From Myxococcales bacterium (GTDB lineage: Bacteria; Myxococcota_A; Polyangia; Polyangiales; Ga0077539), in contig JAEUKI010000047.1 of the NCBI GenBank assembly GCA_016793325.1, forward strand, positions 62,001 through 126,000: a DNA stretch of 64,000 nt, given 5' to 3'. Position numbers and translations under genes: made by a program. Below the pieces are notes generated by a model, which was not told the DNA's origin, did no database searches, and saw only the letters and a list, made by a program, of their open reading frames with translations. Below, in pieces: positions 9,572 to 18,168 of this stretch (positions within the stretch are counted from its first letter, which is position 1; the number at the start of each line of letters is the position of its first letter).

Positions 9572-11275
9572 ATGGCAGTGCGAGGTTGGCTCCCGTGGTT
9601 GATGGCTGGCGCGTTCGTGTCGCTGGCGTCGACGGCGAGCGCGCAGAGCGTCGAGGCAGACGCGCGCGAAGTGGTCGTCGACTTCGACGACTCGACGAGC
9701 GAGAGCGAGGTGCGCGAGGCCGCGCGTGAAGCGGGCGTCGAGCTCGTCGCCAACAGCTACCTCGCGAGCGAAGACCGCATCTACCGCGGGCGAGTGACGG
9801 ACACCTCGCGGCTCGACCTCGCGCTCTCGCGGCTTCGCGCGCGATCGTCGGTGCGCGCCGCGGACGAGAACGTCACGATGCGCGCGACGTGGATGCCCAA
9901 CGATCCGCAGTTCGAGCAGCAGTGGGGGCTCACGCGCGTGCGCGCTCCGCAAGCGTGGGACAGCGCGTGCGGCCGCGGCGTGCGCGTCGCCGTCGTGGAC
10001 ACGGGCGTGGCCTGCGAGAATCACGGCGAGTTCACGCGCGTGATGGACCTCGCGGGTACCCGGTGCGTGCTCGGGTACAACTTCGTCAACGACACCAACC
10101 ACGCCAACGACGATCAGGGGCACGGGACGCACGTGGCCGGCACGATCGCGCAGACGACGAACAACAGCTTTGGCGTCGCGGGCATCGCGCACTGCGCGAC
10201 GATCATCCCCGTGAAGGTGCTCGACGAGCGCGGCCGCGGGACGCTCGCGGACGTGGCCGAGGGCATTCGGTTCGCCGCGGACGCAGGCGCACAGGTTATC
10301 AACTTGTCCCTCGGCGGCGGCCGTCGCGTGAAGGTCCTCGAGGAGGCGATCTCGTACGCGCGCGACCGCGGCGCGATCGTCGTGTGCGCCGCGGGCAACA
10401 ACGGGCGCTACGTCGAGAGCCCCGCGGCCGAGCCCGGAGCGTTCGCGGTGAGCGCGAGCGGGCCGGCCAACGACGACCTCGCGTACTTCTCGTCGCGCGG
10501 CCCCGAGGTCGACATCGCGGCGCCGGGCGTGAACATCTTGCAGCAGACGATCTGCAACCGCGGACGAGACCGCTGCGAGCAGTTCGCGTCGTGGTCGGGC
10601 ACGAGCATGGCTGCGCCGCACGTGGCCGGCGCCGCGGCGCTGCTCGTGGGCGTTGGCGTGACCAACCCCGACGCGATCGAGCGCACGCTGCAAGCGGCCG
10701 CTTCGCGCCCGGAGAACGGGAGCACGGACAAGGAGCTCTACGGCGCGGGCGTGCTCGACGCGGCCGCGGCCGTCCGCCGCGCGATCGACACGTCGGCGCT
10801 GTTTCGCGGGATCGCCCTCGCGGTGCTCGCGACGCTGACGTTCGCTCGAATTCGTGTGCGCGGAGGCAAGCTCGCCAACCCGCTCGCGTGGGCGCCGCTC
10901 GCGTTCTTGACGGGCGTGGGTCTGTGGTTTTTGCCGAAGTATGTTCCGCACACGACGCCGGGGATCGAGCTGCTCTCGCGGCCGCTCGGCGACTGGAGCC
11001 AGCTGCTCGGAGCGCACGTCCATCGCTGGCTTCCGTTCGCGAACATGGGCGTGGCCCTGGCGCTCGTGGGCCTCGGCTTCGCGCGCCCGATGCTCCGCGC
11101 GCCGATCGGCGGCGTCTCGCTCGGCATCGCCGCGTACCTCCTCGGAACGCTCGCCACCGGCTACCACCGCGCGCCCTTCGGCTCGCTGATCGGCTTCGTG
11201 TGGTTCGCGATCAACGCGCTCGTCTGCCTCTGGGTCGCGCGCATCGGCCTCGACCGCGAGAGCGAGAAGAACTGA
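9572..11275 (+). CDS. Secreted subtilisin-like serine protease (S8) with C-terminal membrane domain
   Basis: 567 residues. A signal peptide (residues 1-25, ending ASTASAQ) is followed by a propeptide-like region (about 30-100) and a subtilase domain with the full triad: Asp143 in VAVVDTGV, His184 in GHGTHVAGTIA and Ser345 in SGTSMAAPHVAGAAAL, plus the oxyanion Asn in CAAGNNG. It should cut proteins outside the inner membrane. Unusually, after the catalytic domain (from about residue 405) come four or five hydrophobic segments (for example ALFRGIALAVLATLTFA, WAPLAFLTGVGLWFL, ANMGVALALVGLGFA, GSLIGFVWFAINALVCLWV), so the mature protease would be anchored by a polytopic tail. A small membrane-protein gene follows. 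Substrates are unknown. Confidence 0.93.
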   Translation: MAVRGWLPWLMAGAFVSLASTASAQSVEADAREVVVDFDDSTSESEVREAAREAGVELVANSYLASEDRIYRGRVTDTSRLDLALSRLRARSSVRAADENVTMRATWMPNDPQFEQQWGLTRVRAPQAWDSACGRGVRVAVVDTGVACENHGEFTRVMDLAGTRCVLGYNFVNDTNHANDDQGHGTHVAGTIAQTTNNSFGVAGIAHCATIIPVKVLDERGRGTLADVAEGIRFAADAGAQVINLSLGGGRRVKVLEEAISYARDRGAIVVCAAGNNGRYVESPAAEPGAFAVSASGPANDDLAYFSSRGPEVDIAAPGVNILQQTICNRGRDRCEQFASWSGTSMAAPHVAGAAALLVGVGVTNPDAIERTLQAAASRPENGSTDKELYGAGVLDAAAAVRRAIDTSALFRGIALAVLATLTFARIRVRGGKLANPLAWAPLAFLTGVGLWFLPKYVPHTTPGIELLSRPLGDWSQLLGAHVHRWLPFANMGVALALVGLGFARPMLRAPIGGVSLGIAAYLLGTLATGYHRAPFGSLIGFVWFAINALVCLWVARIGLDRESEKN

Positions 11276-11384
11276 TTCGTCTCGGCGCGGCCTCGTGGGG
11301 AGCTGTGCGACGGATTCATCGAGCCTGACGGCGCGGCGGGATTCGCGGTACTGTCCGCGGTCCCACTGTTTCGCGAACCGTCCT

Positions 11385-12044
11385 ATGGCTAAACCACCGC
11401 CCGATTCTGCGCTCGATCCCGACGACGAGCCGAGCGTCGCCACCGCTGAACCTCCCGCGAGCACGACGGAGACCGAGGCGCCCAAAGAGGCCGCCGCGAT
11501 CGAGCCCGCCGCGAGCGAGCAAGACAACGAAGTGGTCTTTCGCTCGAAGGTCACGCGCAGGCTCGTGTTCGTCAACGTCGTGGTCGGCGTGCTCCTCTGC
11601 GGGTTCGTCGGGTGGTTCGTGCTCGGGATGGTGCTCGACCGCGCGATCACAGGGGGGCTGCTCGGCGCGGTGATCGCCCTGCTCGGAGCGCGATTCGCGC
11701 GCGAAAAAGACGAGCTCGCCCCGATCGAGGTCGTGGTGTCGTCCGACCGAAAGCGCGCGGTGGAGCTCCGATTCGAAGGAGCTCCCTCGCAGCTCATCGA
11801 TCAGCGAACGACCAAGCACATCGACGCCGAGGCCACGGGCGACTCGCGCGAGGGCTACACGCACTGGGTCATCATCCGGCGCGACGGCGACGGCTTGGTG
11901 AAGCTGCGAATCCCCTCGCGAAAGGAGGCCATTCGCGTGAGCAAACGGCTGCGCGTGCTGCTCGAGCGACCGCCCATGCACGAGCTCGGCGAGGACGAGC
12001 TCGACGGGGAGGACTACCTCGAAGGCGCGCCGAGCGCCGGCTGA
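11385..12044 (+). CDS. Small membrane protein of unknown function
   Basis: 219 residues from ATG 11385; an earlier in-frame start at 11295 would add a Cys/Arg/Ser-rich extension that does not look like protein. An acidic Pro/Glu/Ala-rich cytoplasmic-type N-terminus (1-50) is followed by two close membrane helices (about 55-105, VFVNVVVGVLLCGFVGWFVL and AITGGLLGAVIALLGARFA). A soluble region (about 110-205) follows, rich in charged beta-type stretches, reminiscent of a PH-like fold as in other two-helix membrane proteins, but that is only an impression. I recognise no family. It lies 110 nt after the membrane-anchored subtilase on the same strand and could be its partner. Confidence 0.78.
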   Translation: MAKPPPDSALDPDDEPSVATAEPPASTTETEAPKEAAAIEPAASEQDNEVVFRSKVTRRLVFVNVVVGVLLCGFVGWFVLGMVLDRAITGGLLGAVIALLGARFAREKDELAPIEVVVSSDRKRAVELRFEGAPSQLIDQRTTKHIDAEATGDSREGYTHWVIIRRDGDGLVKLRIPSRKEAIRVSKRLRVLLERPPMHELGEDELDGEDYLEGAPSAG

Positions 12045-12115
12045 GCGCTGCTGCTATAACGAAGCGCATTGTTCAACGTCCCGACTGAATCCACTTCGAC
12101 TTCGCTTTTTGCACC

Positions 12116-13672
12116 ATGAATGGTTCTCGACGAGTAGCGCTCACGTGGCTCGCGTTGATCGCTTCGGCGTGTAGCGCGCCGAACGCTCCGCCGCGGGACG
12201 TCGTGCTTCCGGACTCGACGATCTACACGGACAGCGAGCCGCAAGAGGGCGGCGACGCAGCGCGCTTCTCGATGCCTGCGTGCGCGCGAGCCGCGGGGCC
12301 GTTCGCGCCGCTGTCGACGCGGTGCCAGCACTTCGTCGACGCGCAGGGTCGCGTCGTGGTGCTCCGCGGCGTGAGCGCGCGCGTCGAGGGCGTGTTCGAC
12401 GTGACGTTCGACGATGGCCGCGCGCCGTTGCAGCCGATCCCCGCGTTCGAGATGGACGACGCGGTGCGCATGCGCCAGCTCGGGTTCAACTTCTTGCGGC
12501 TGCCGATCAACTGGAGCGGCGTCGAGCCTCGCATGACGACGCCGCCCTCGTACGACGACGCGTACTTGTCCCGCGTTCGCGCGGTGGTCGACATCGCGCG
12601 CCGCGCAGGGCTGCTCGTCCTCATTGATTTTCACCAGGACGCGTACAGCAAAGAGATCGGCGAAGACGGCGCACCGGCGTGGGCCATCAAAGTAGACGGG
12701 TGGATGCCGCTCGCCGGACCGTTGTCTGCGGACGAGCTCGCGCGTCGTCGAACGTCGTCGCAAGTGCTCCGCGCCTTCGAGACCTTCTTCGGAACGACGC
12801 CCGACGGGACCTTCTTGCGATCGCGATTCGCGGCGATGGCCGCGGAGGTCGCGCGGCGCTTTCGCAGCGAAGACGCCGTGATCGGCTACGAGATCTTCAA
12901 CGAGCCGATCGCGACGGACGACCAGTGCCTCGCGCTCGCGACGCAGGTGGGCGCCGCGATTCGCGAGGTCGACGCGCGAAAGCTCCTCGTGTTTCAGCCG
13001 CCCGCCGCGCGCAACCTTGTCGACCGCGCGATGCTCGCGCGACAGCCGTTTCCGCTGGCGGGCGCGGCGTACGCTCCGCACGTGTACACGCTCGCGCTCA
13101 CCGGAAGCGAGTCCGCGCGACGCACGTTTACGATCGAGACGCTCCGTCCTTCGCACGCGAACGCCGCGCTCGAAGCGGCGTCGTGGGGCGTTCCGACGCT
13201 CGTGACCGAGTGGGGCTACGACTCCAACGGGATTCGCATGGAGGACTACGTCGCCGCGCAAGGAGACCTGCAAGACGAGTACGGCGCGAGCTCGGCGATG
13301 TGGCTCTGGAAGGAGCGCTCGCAGTCCTCGTGGGGGCTCTTCTCGTACGACACGACGAGCGGGCGTTGGACCGAGCGAGCGGCGTTTCGACGAGCGCTCG
13401 CGCGGGTGTACCCCGAGGCGATCGCGGGCTGGCCGAAGACGTGGTCGTTCGACCGACGGATGGCGCGGTTCGAGCTCGTGTACGAGGGAAGCGCGCAGGT
13501 GACGGCGCCGAACGTGCTGTATATTCCCAGCGCAGATGATTATATGGCCACGTTCGCCGTGAGCTGCGACGGGCGCGCGGTGCAAGCGCAGCGGGACTCG
13601 ATGACGGGGCGCGTCGAGGTTCCCTGCGCGGGGCCCGGCGAGCATCGCGTGGTCGTCGGCCCAGCGCGCTGA
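12116..13672 (+). CDS. GH5-type glycosidase lipoprotein (endoglycoceramidase-like)
   Basis: 518 residues. The signal peptide ends in IASAC, a lipobox-like site, so the enzyme is probably exported and lipidated. The (beta/alpha)8 domain begins with FVDAQGRVVVLRGVSARVEG (about residue 76), as in glycoside hydrolase family 5 enzymes of the endoglycoceramidase branch. LGFNFLRLPINWSGVEP and LLVLIDFHQDAYSKEIG follow. The acid/base is Glu263 in IGYEIFNEP and the nucleophile Glu365 in LVTEWGY. A C-terminal beta domain (from about 450) closes the protein. It should hydrolyse beta-glycosidic bonds of glycolipids or glucans outside the cell; the exact substrate cannot be read from sequence. A hairpin follows the stop codon. 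Confidence 0.92.
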   Translation: MNGSRRVALTWLALIASACSAPNAPPRDVVLPDSTIYTDSEPQEGGDAARFSMPACARAAGPFAPLSTRCQHFVDAQGRVVVLRGVSARVEGVFDVTFDDGRAPLQPIPAFEMDDAVRMRQLGFNFLRLPINWSGVEPRMTTPPSYDDAYLSRVRAVVDIARRAGLLVLIDFHQDAYSKEIGEDGAPAWAIKVDGWMPLAGPLSADELARRRTSSQVLRAFETFFGTTPDGTFLRSRFAAMAAEVARRFRSEDAVIGYEIFNEPIATDDQCLALATQVGAAIREVDARKLLVFQPPAARNLVDRAMLARQPFPLAGAAYAPHVYTLALTGSESARRTFTIETLRPSHANAALEAASWGVPTLVTEWGYDSNGIRMEDYVAAQGDLQDEYGASSAMWLWKERSQSSWGLFSYDTTSGRWTERAAFRRALARVYPEAIAGWPKTWSFDRRMARFELVYEGSAQVTAPNVLYIPSADDYMATFAVSCDGRAVQAQRDSMTGRVEVPCAGPGEHRVVVGPAR

Positions 13673-13703
13673 AAACCTCACCCTCTCGGCGAGGAGGGTT
13701 TTC
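13671..13703 (+). terminator. Hairpin after GH5 gene
   Basis: GAAAACC (13671-13677) pairs with GGTTTTC (13697-13703), with further pairing inside the loop. It overlaps the last bases of the GH5 stop codon. There is no U-run after the stem, so termination is only plausible. Confidence 0.4.
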
Positions 13704-13788
13704 TCCCACCGGGAGGCCCGTTCGCGCGTTGGAATCGAGGGGCAGAACGCGCCGACGAACGCAGCGCGGTGATACGCTCTCGGAGGTC

Positions 13789-15018
13789 ATGCGGGAGCTC
13801 AGGACGCTCGTGCCGGTGTTGTTTGTCGCTGCCTGCGCAGTGGTCGACGAGACCAACGGACCGGACGCTCGTCGCAGCGACGCTCGGACCGATCGCGCAT
13901 CGACGCTCGACGTTCGCGGCGACGGAACGACGATCGGACCGACGATGGACGGCAGCGTCGTCACGATGGACGGCGCGGTGATCGACGCGACGATCGACGC
14001 GCGAACGCCCCCGTCGGACTCGAGTAGCGGCCGCTGTGGCGAGCAAGACGCCCCGTGCTGTTCGGGCGCGACGCCGTGCGCAGGGATCCTCGTGTGCGCC
14101 GCGGGGACGTGCCGAACGTGCGGACGATCGGGCGAGCCCTGTTGCGCGGGCAACGGGTGCAACAGCGGCCTCACGTGCCAGGGCGGCCAGTGCGTCGGCT
14201 GCGGAATGCCCGGTCAAATGTGCTGTCCCGGCGCGAGCGCGTGCGCGTCGGGCGCCACGTGCGTCGCGGGGATGTGCCGCATGTGCGGCGTCGAGATGGG
14301 GACGTGCGCGCCCGGGATGCCCGAGATGCAGCGCTGCGGCAACTGCGGAACGCAGACGCGCATGTGCAACGCGGATTGCAGCTGGGGCGCGTGGAGCGCG
14401 TGCGCTGGCGCCGGCGTGTGCGCCGCGGGCGCGATGGAGTCCCGCGCGTGTGGCTTCTGCGGAACACAGTCGCGCCGCTGCGGCGCCGACTGCAGTTGGG
14501 AGCCATGGAACACGTGCACAGGCTCGCGCGACTGCATGCCAGGCAGCACCGACACGACGGGCTGCGGGATGTGCTCGCAACGGACGTGCGGGGCGGACTG
14601 TCGATGGCCCGCAACGTGCTCGGGCTGCACGTGTTCGTCTTCGACGCGGTGCGGACTGAGCTGCCCCGCGGGCTACCACGCAGTGTCGTACAGCTGCAGC
14701 TTCAGTTGCGGATCGTGCAGCGGGCTCAGCAACAACCAGGTCAATTGCGCGCCCAACTGCGGGGCGAGCTTCAGTTCGTGCGGGCTCAGCTGCCCGGCTG
14801 GATTTCATCCGACTTCGTATAGCTGCAGCTTCAGCTGCGGATCGTGCAGCGGGCTCAGCAACAACCAGGTGAGCTGCGCTGCAAACACCGGCGCGAGCTT
14901 CACGTCGTGCGGCTTGAGCTGCCCAGCGGGCTATCACTCGACGGGATTCAGCTGCAGTTTCAGCTGCGGATCGTGCAGCGGGCTCAGCAACAATCAGGTT
15001 ACGTGCAGGCAGGACTGA
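13789..15018 (+). CDS. Cys-rich secreted lipoprotein with three C-terminal tandem repeats
   Basis: 409 residues from ATG 13789, with GGAGG only 2 nt upstream. A short signal ends in VAAC (lipobox), followed by a Thr/Asp/Ala-rich linker typical of myxobacterial surface lipoproteins. From about residue 80 the protein is Cys-rich: several CCxG and CGxCG-type modules (for instance GEPCCAGNGCNSGLTCQGG, and CGNCGTQTRMCNADCSWG then CGFCGTQSRRCGADCSWE). The last 120 residues are three near-identical 43-residue repeats beginning CGLSCPAGYH and containing CSFSCGSCSGLSNNQV. Cys spacing suggests many disulfides and an extracellular rigid stalk; function is unknown. It is followed 16 nt later by another Cys-rich lipoprotein gene on the same strand. 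Confidence 0.88.
   Translation: MRELRTLVPVLFVAACAVVDETNGPDARRSDARTDRASTLDVRGDGTTIGPTMDGSVVTMDGAVIDATIDARTPPSDSSSGRCGEQDAPCCSGATPCAGILVCAAGTCRTCGRSGEPCCAGNGCNSGLTCQGGQCVGCGMPGQMCCPGASACASGATCVAGMCRMCGVEMGTCAPGMPEMQRCGNCGTQTRMCNADCSWGAWSACAGAGVCAAGAMESRACGFCGTQSRRCGADCSWEPWNTCTGSRDCMPGSTDTTGCGMCSQRTCGADCRWPATCSGCTCSSSTRCGLSCPAGYHAVSYSCSFSCGSCSGLSNNQVNCAPNCGASFSSCGLSCPAGFHPTSYSCSFSCGSCSGLSNNQVSCAANTGASFTSCGLSCPAGYHSTGFSCSFSCGSCSGLSNNQVTCRQD
14650..15009 (+). repeat. Three 129-bp coding tandem repeats
   Basis: Units start at 14650, 14779 and 14908, exactly 129 bp (43 codons) apart; the third is truncated by the end of the gene. Each encodes CGLSCPAG(Y/F)H followed by a SCSFSCGSCSGLSNNQV block. 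The last block is nearly identical at DNA level, indicating recent duplication or conversion. Confidence 0.92.
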
Positions 15019-15034
15019 GAAGGAGAGCGCGGCG

Positions 15035-16246
15035 ATGGGATACCGAAGGTTCATCGGAGGGATGGCGATCGCGAACATCGCCGCGGCGCTGCTCGCGGCG
15101 TGTGATCCAGGCGAAGTCACGGTTCCGCGAGACTCGGGCGTGCGACGCGACGGGGCTGCGCAAGACGGCGCGACGTCGCAAGACGGCGGCGGTGGAGTGG
15201 ACGCGGCCGTCGAGATGGACGGCTCGGTCGCGACCGACAGCGGCGTTGCTCCGACCGATGGCGGGCCGATTTCGATGGGCCCTCCCCGCGCCGAAGAGTG
15301 CGGCAACAACGTCGACGACGACGAAGACGGCGAGATCGACGAAGGCTGTACGTGCGCCGTCGGAACAGAGCGCGCCTGCTACCTCGGCCCCGAAGGAACG
15401 CTCAACCGAGGAGCGTGTCGCGCGGGCAATCAGCGCTGCGAGAGCACCGGCGCGCGGGCGGTCTGGGGCGCGTGCGCGGGACAAGTTCTTCCGACGCCCG
15501 AGATCGCGTCGAACGGCGCCGACGACGACTGCAACGGCATGACCGACGAGCCCGGCGCGCTCTGCCAAGCGACGGTGAACACCGAGGACTCGACGAACTG
15601 CGGCAACGGTCGCGACGACGACTGCGACGGCCTCGTGGACTGCATGGACCCGAGCTGCGCGATGGCCACGCGCTGCACGACGATGCGCTGCCCCGAGATG
15701 CGCGAGACGATCTGCCACGGCGGCGTCGACGAGGACTGCGACGGCGACGTGGACTGCGCAGACACGGATTGCCGCACGACCGCGTCGTGTATGCCCTCGC
15801 CGTGCCCGATGGGCCAGACGCCGACGTACACCGAGCGAGTGCTCACGCCAGAGTCCGGACCGTCGGCGATCAACGTGGGTGACGGGCAGCCGAACTTCCG
15901 GATGACGTGCATGCCGGGCGCGTGTCCGCAGGGACAAGTGCGCGTGGTGCGGTCGGGGCAACCGGCGATCTGCGTTCCTCCGCCGCCGTCGTGTCCTGCG
16001 GGGCAATCGCCGTCGTATCGAGGCGCAGGCTGGGTGTGCGAGGGCGTGTGCGAGATCATCATTCGCTACGGGTACATGTTCGGCTTCCGACGGGTTTGCT
16101 CGCAGCGGCCGAACATCACGTGCGGGTCGGGGCAAGTTCCGACGTTCGACTTCAGCACCGAGCGGTGGGTGTGCCGACCGACGTGCAACAACACGACGTA
16201 CGATCGCATCAACCTCGGCGGCATCACGGTGTGCATCCCCTGCTGA
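15035..16246 (+). CDS. Secreted lipoprotein with MopE-like Asp-rich metal-binding repeats
   Basis: 403 residues. The signal peptide ends in LLAAC and is followed by an Asp/Gly/Ala/Ser linker. Residues about 88-250 hold four Asp-rich units, each a DDD/DED cluster followed by a Cys: CGNNVDDDEDGEIDEGC, NGADDDCNGMTDE, CGNGRDDDCDGLVDC and GGVDEDCDGDVDC. These match the putative metal-binding motif of MopE-type surface proteins, probably Ca-binding. The C-terminal part has Cys/Pro-rich modules (CPAGQSPSYRGAGWVCEGVC and similar). It is probably outer-surface exposed. It lies 16 nt after the preceding Cys-rich lipoprotein gene and is likely co-expressed; both may build the same surface structure. The gene is convergent with the deoxynucleoside kinase. 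Confidence 0.88.
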   Translation: MGYRRFIGGMAIANIAAALLAACDPGEVTVPRDSGVRRDGAAQDGATSQDGGGGVDAAVEMDGSVATDSGVAPTDGGPISMGPPRAEECGNNVDDDEDGEIDEGCTCAVGTERACYLGPEGTLNRGACRAGNQRCESTGARAVWGACAGQVLPTPEIASNGADDDCNGMTDEPGALCQATVNTEDSTNCGNGRDDDCDGLVDCMDPSCAMATRCTTMRCPEMRETICHGGVDEDCDGDVDCADTDCRTTASCMPSPCPMGQTPTYTERVLTPESGPSAINVGDGQPNFRMTCMPGACPQGQVRVVRSGQPAICVPPPPSCPAGQSPSYRGAGWVCEGVCEIIIRYGYMFGFRRVCSQRPNITCGSGQVPTFDFSTERWVCRPTCNNTTYDRINLGGITVCIPC

Positions 16247-16279
16247 CCGTCGGCTGATCGCACGCAAGGGGGAGCTCGA

Positions 16280-16951
16280 TCACAAGAGCAACGGGCCCGA
16301 CGCGCCGAGGTGACGATCGAGCGTCCGGACGAGCTCGGCGCGGTCGAACAGCCGCGTGACGTAGTCGAGTCGATCGGTCTCGATCACGAGCTTCGGCGAG
16401 CGGCTGTAGCCCTCGAACCACCGGTCGTAGAGCTGCTCGAGCTCGCGCAAATAGCTGCTCGGGATCGCTTGTTCGTACGCGCGACCGCGGGCCTTGATGC
16501 GCCTTCGCAGCGTGTCGAACGGACAGCGTAGATAGAGCATGAGGTCCGGCGCGCGGAGCTCGTCTCGAAGCGAGTGATAGAGCGACTCGTACGTGGCCCA
16601 ATCGCGGTCGTCGATGTTGCCCGCGTCGCGGTGGTAGCGCGCGAAGATCTCTGCGTCTTCGTAGATGGTGCGGTCTTGAACGACCGCGTGCGCGCGCTGC
16701 TCCATCGTTCGATGGTGTTGAAACCGGCGGACCAAGAAGAAGAGCTGCGACTGAAACGCCCAGCGCTTCATGTCGCGGTAGAAGTCCTCGAGGTAGGGGT
16801 TGTCTTCGTGCGGCTCGTAGAAGGGCTCGAGGTTGTAGTGCTGGCAGAGCCACTTCACGAGCGAGCTCTTTCCTGCGCCGATCGTTCCTGCGACGGCGAT
16901 GTAGCGCGGGGCCTGCTTCGTCGGCGACGAGGGAGAGAGCGACGCGCTCAT
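16280..16951 (-). CDS. Deoxynucleoside kinase family protein
   Basis: 223 residues, normal for the dNK/dGK family. It should phosphorylate deoxynucleosides with ATP for nucleotide salvage in the cytoplasm. P-loop GTIGAGKSSLVKWL near residue 22, substrate-side EPHEDNPYLEDFYRD, the DRT/DRS-type motif in QDRTIYEDAEIFA, and the Arg-rich lid RRRIKARGRAYEQ are all present. The preferred base cannot be told from sequence. The ATG overlaps the end of the CoA-lyase gene by 4 nt (ATGA), so the two genes are translationally coupled although their known functions are unrelated. Confidence 0.92.
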   Translation of the reverse strand: MSASLSPSSPTKQAPRYIAVAGTIGAGKSSLVKWLCQHYNLEPFYEPHEDNPYLEDFYRDMKRWAFQSQLFFLVRRFQHHRTMEQRAHAVVQDRTIYEDAEIFARYHRDAGNIDDRDWATYESLYHSLRDELRAPDLMLYLRCPFDTLRRRIKARGRAYEQAIPSSYLRELEQLYDRWFEGYSRSPKLVIETDRLDYVTRLFDRAELVRTLDRHLGASGPLLL

Positions 16952-18033
16952 CGGACGCCGAGCTCGTCCGCCGTGCGCTCGTCGAGCAGCCCCTGCGCGC
17001 GCGCGAACGCGAGCGTCACGCGGTGGACGCGGTCTGTCGCGCGGTCAGCCATCTGCCCGTCGATCATGACGGCGCCCAAGCCGTTTCGCTCGGCCTCGGC
17101 GAACGCCCGCGCCGCGCGAACCGCGCGCTCGACCGCCGACGCTGGCATCGAAAACACCGGCTGAACCGCGGGGATTTGCGCGGGGATCCCGACCCACTTC
17201 CCGCGCATCCCGATGTCGCGCGCGAGCTCGGCGTCCGCAGTGGCGCGCGCCAGCGCCCTCGCCCGATCGGCCTCGCTCTTGTCCTTCGTCGGAAACTCGA
17301 GCGTCATCTCTGCGATCGCCGGCGCGCCCACGGCCGCCGCGGCCTTCACGATGCGCTCGCGCGCGCGGCACACGAGGGGATGGTCCACGCGGTAGCTCGC
17401 CGCGACGACGCCGAGCGAGCTCCAGTAGTCGAACGCACCAAAAATCAAGCCGGCGATCCGCTTGCTCGCGCGCGCGATGTCGAACGCCGCCTCCTCTGCG
17501 CGGGCGCTCTCGATGAGCACTTGAACGCGGATGTTCCCTTTCGGCAGCGAGAGCGCCGCTTCGAGGTCGGTCAGCGTCTGGTCGACCGCGCGCACTTCGT
17601 CGGGGTGCTCGACCTTCGGGATGACCACGCCCTCGACGCGCGCTCCGGCGCGCTCGATCACCGCGCAGAGGTCTTCGTGCGCGGGGTCGAGCTCGGTCCC
17701 TCGCGGCCGAAAATAGCGGAGCTTTCGGCCCCAATCGAGCTCGACAAACGCGCGAGCGACGTTCGCTCGGCCCGCGGCGAGCGCCGCGTCGTCGCCGCGC
17801 GGGATCGAGTCTTCGAGGTCGAGCATCACGAGGTCCGCGTCGGCGCGAACGACCGCGGCTTCGACGTACTTCCACACCGTGGCGGGGCACGTGAGGTGCG
17901 TGCGCTGCACGAGGTGTCGGGGCTCGAACTCGAGTCGCTCGGCGGCGAGCGTCGAGAGCGTGGCGTCGTTGCGGGCGCGGGCGCGCGCTTCGATCGCGCG
18001 GCGAGTGTCGCTCGGGAGCGTCATCACGGTCAC
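16948..18033 (-). CDS. HpcH/HpaI aldolase / CoA-ester lyase family protein
   Basis: 361 residues. The TIM-barrel CoA-ester lyases of this group (citrate lyase beta, malyl-CoA and methylmalyl-CoA lyases) cleave or form C-C bonds in acyl-CoA esters with Mg2+. Visible motifs: LVMLDLEDSIPRGDD near residue 75 (acidic metal ligand), GVVIPKVEHPDEVRAVDQ near 135, and VQVLIESARAEEAAFDI near 170, the typical Glu strand. Length and order fit L-malyl-CoA/beta-methylmalyl-CoA lyase relatives, but the substrate is open. It is the first gene of a two-gene unit with the deoxynucleoside kinase (4-nt overlap). The start could be either of two ATGs three codons apart. Confidence 0.88.
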   Translation of the reverse strand: MTVMTLPSDTRRAIEARARARNDATLSTLAAERLEFEPRHLVQRTHLTCPATVWKYVEAAVVRADADLVMLDLEDSIPRGDDAALAAGRANVARAFVELDWGRKLRYFRPRGTELDPAHEDLCAVIERAGARVEGVVIPKVEHPDEVRAVDQTLTDLEAALSLPKGNIRVQVLIESARAEEAAFDIARASKRIAGLIFGAFDYWSSLGVVAASYRVDHPLVCRARERIVKAAAAVGAPAIAEMTLEFPTKDKSEADRARALARATADAELARDIGMRGKWVGIPAQIPAVQPVFSMPASAVERAVRAARAFAEAERNGLGAVMIDGQMADRATDRVHRVTLAFARAQGLLDERTADELGVR

Positions 18034-18168
18034 CGCGCGCGACGCTACACCACGCGACGGTGGTTCATCGAGCGCGGCGCGCGTGTGGGTGGGATGCGTT
18101 GCTCACACGCGCTGGGCGAAGCGTCTCATCATTGTCGGCGCGCGATTTCGCGTGATAGCGAAGAGATC

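Noticed and set aside
9143..11797. 884-codon antisense frame opposite the subtilase gene
   Set aside because: Translation is Arg/Ala/His-rich with no domain, while the plus strand encodes a complete protease triad. A high-GC shadow.
17023..18168. Upstream extension of the PhoD-like gene frame
   Set aside because: It runs antisense over the CoA-lyase gene and has no domain; the twin-arginine signal at 18169 gives the true start.
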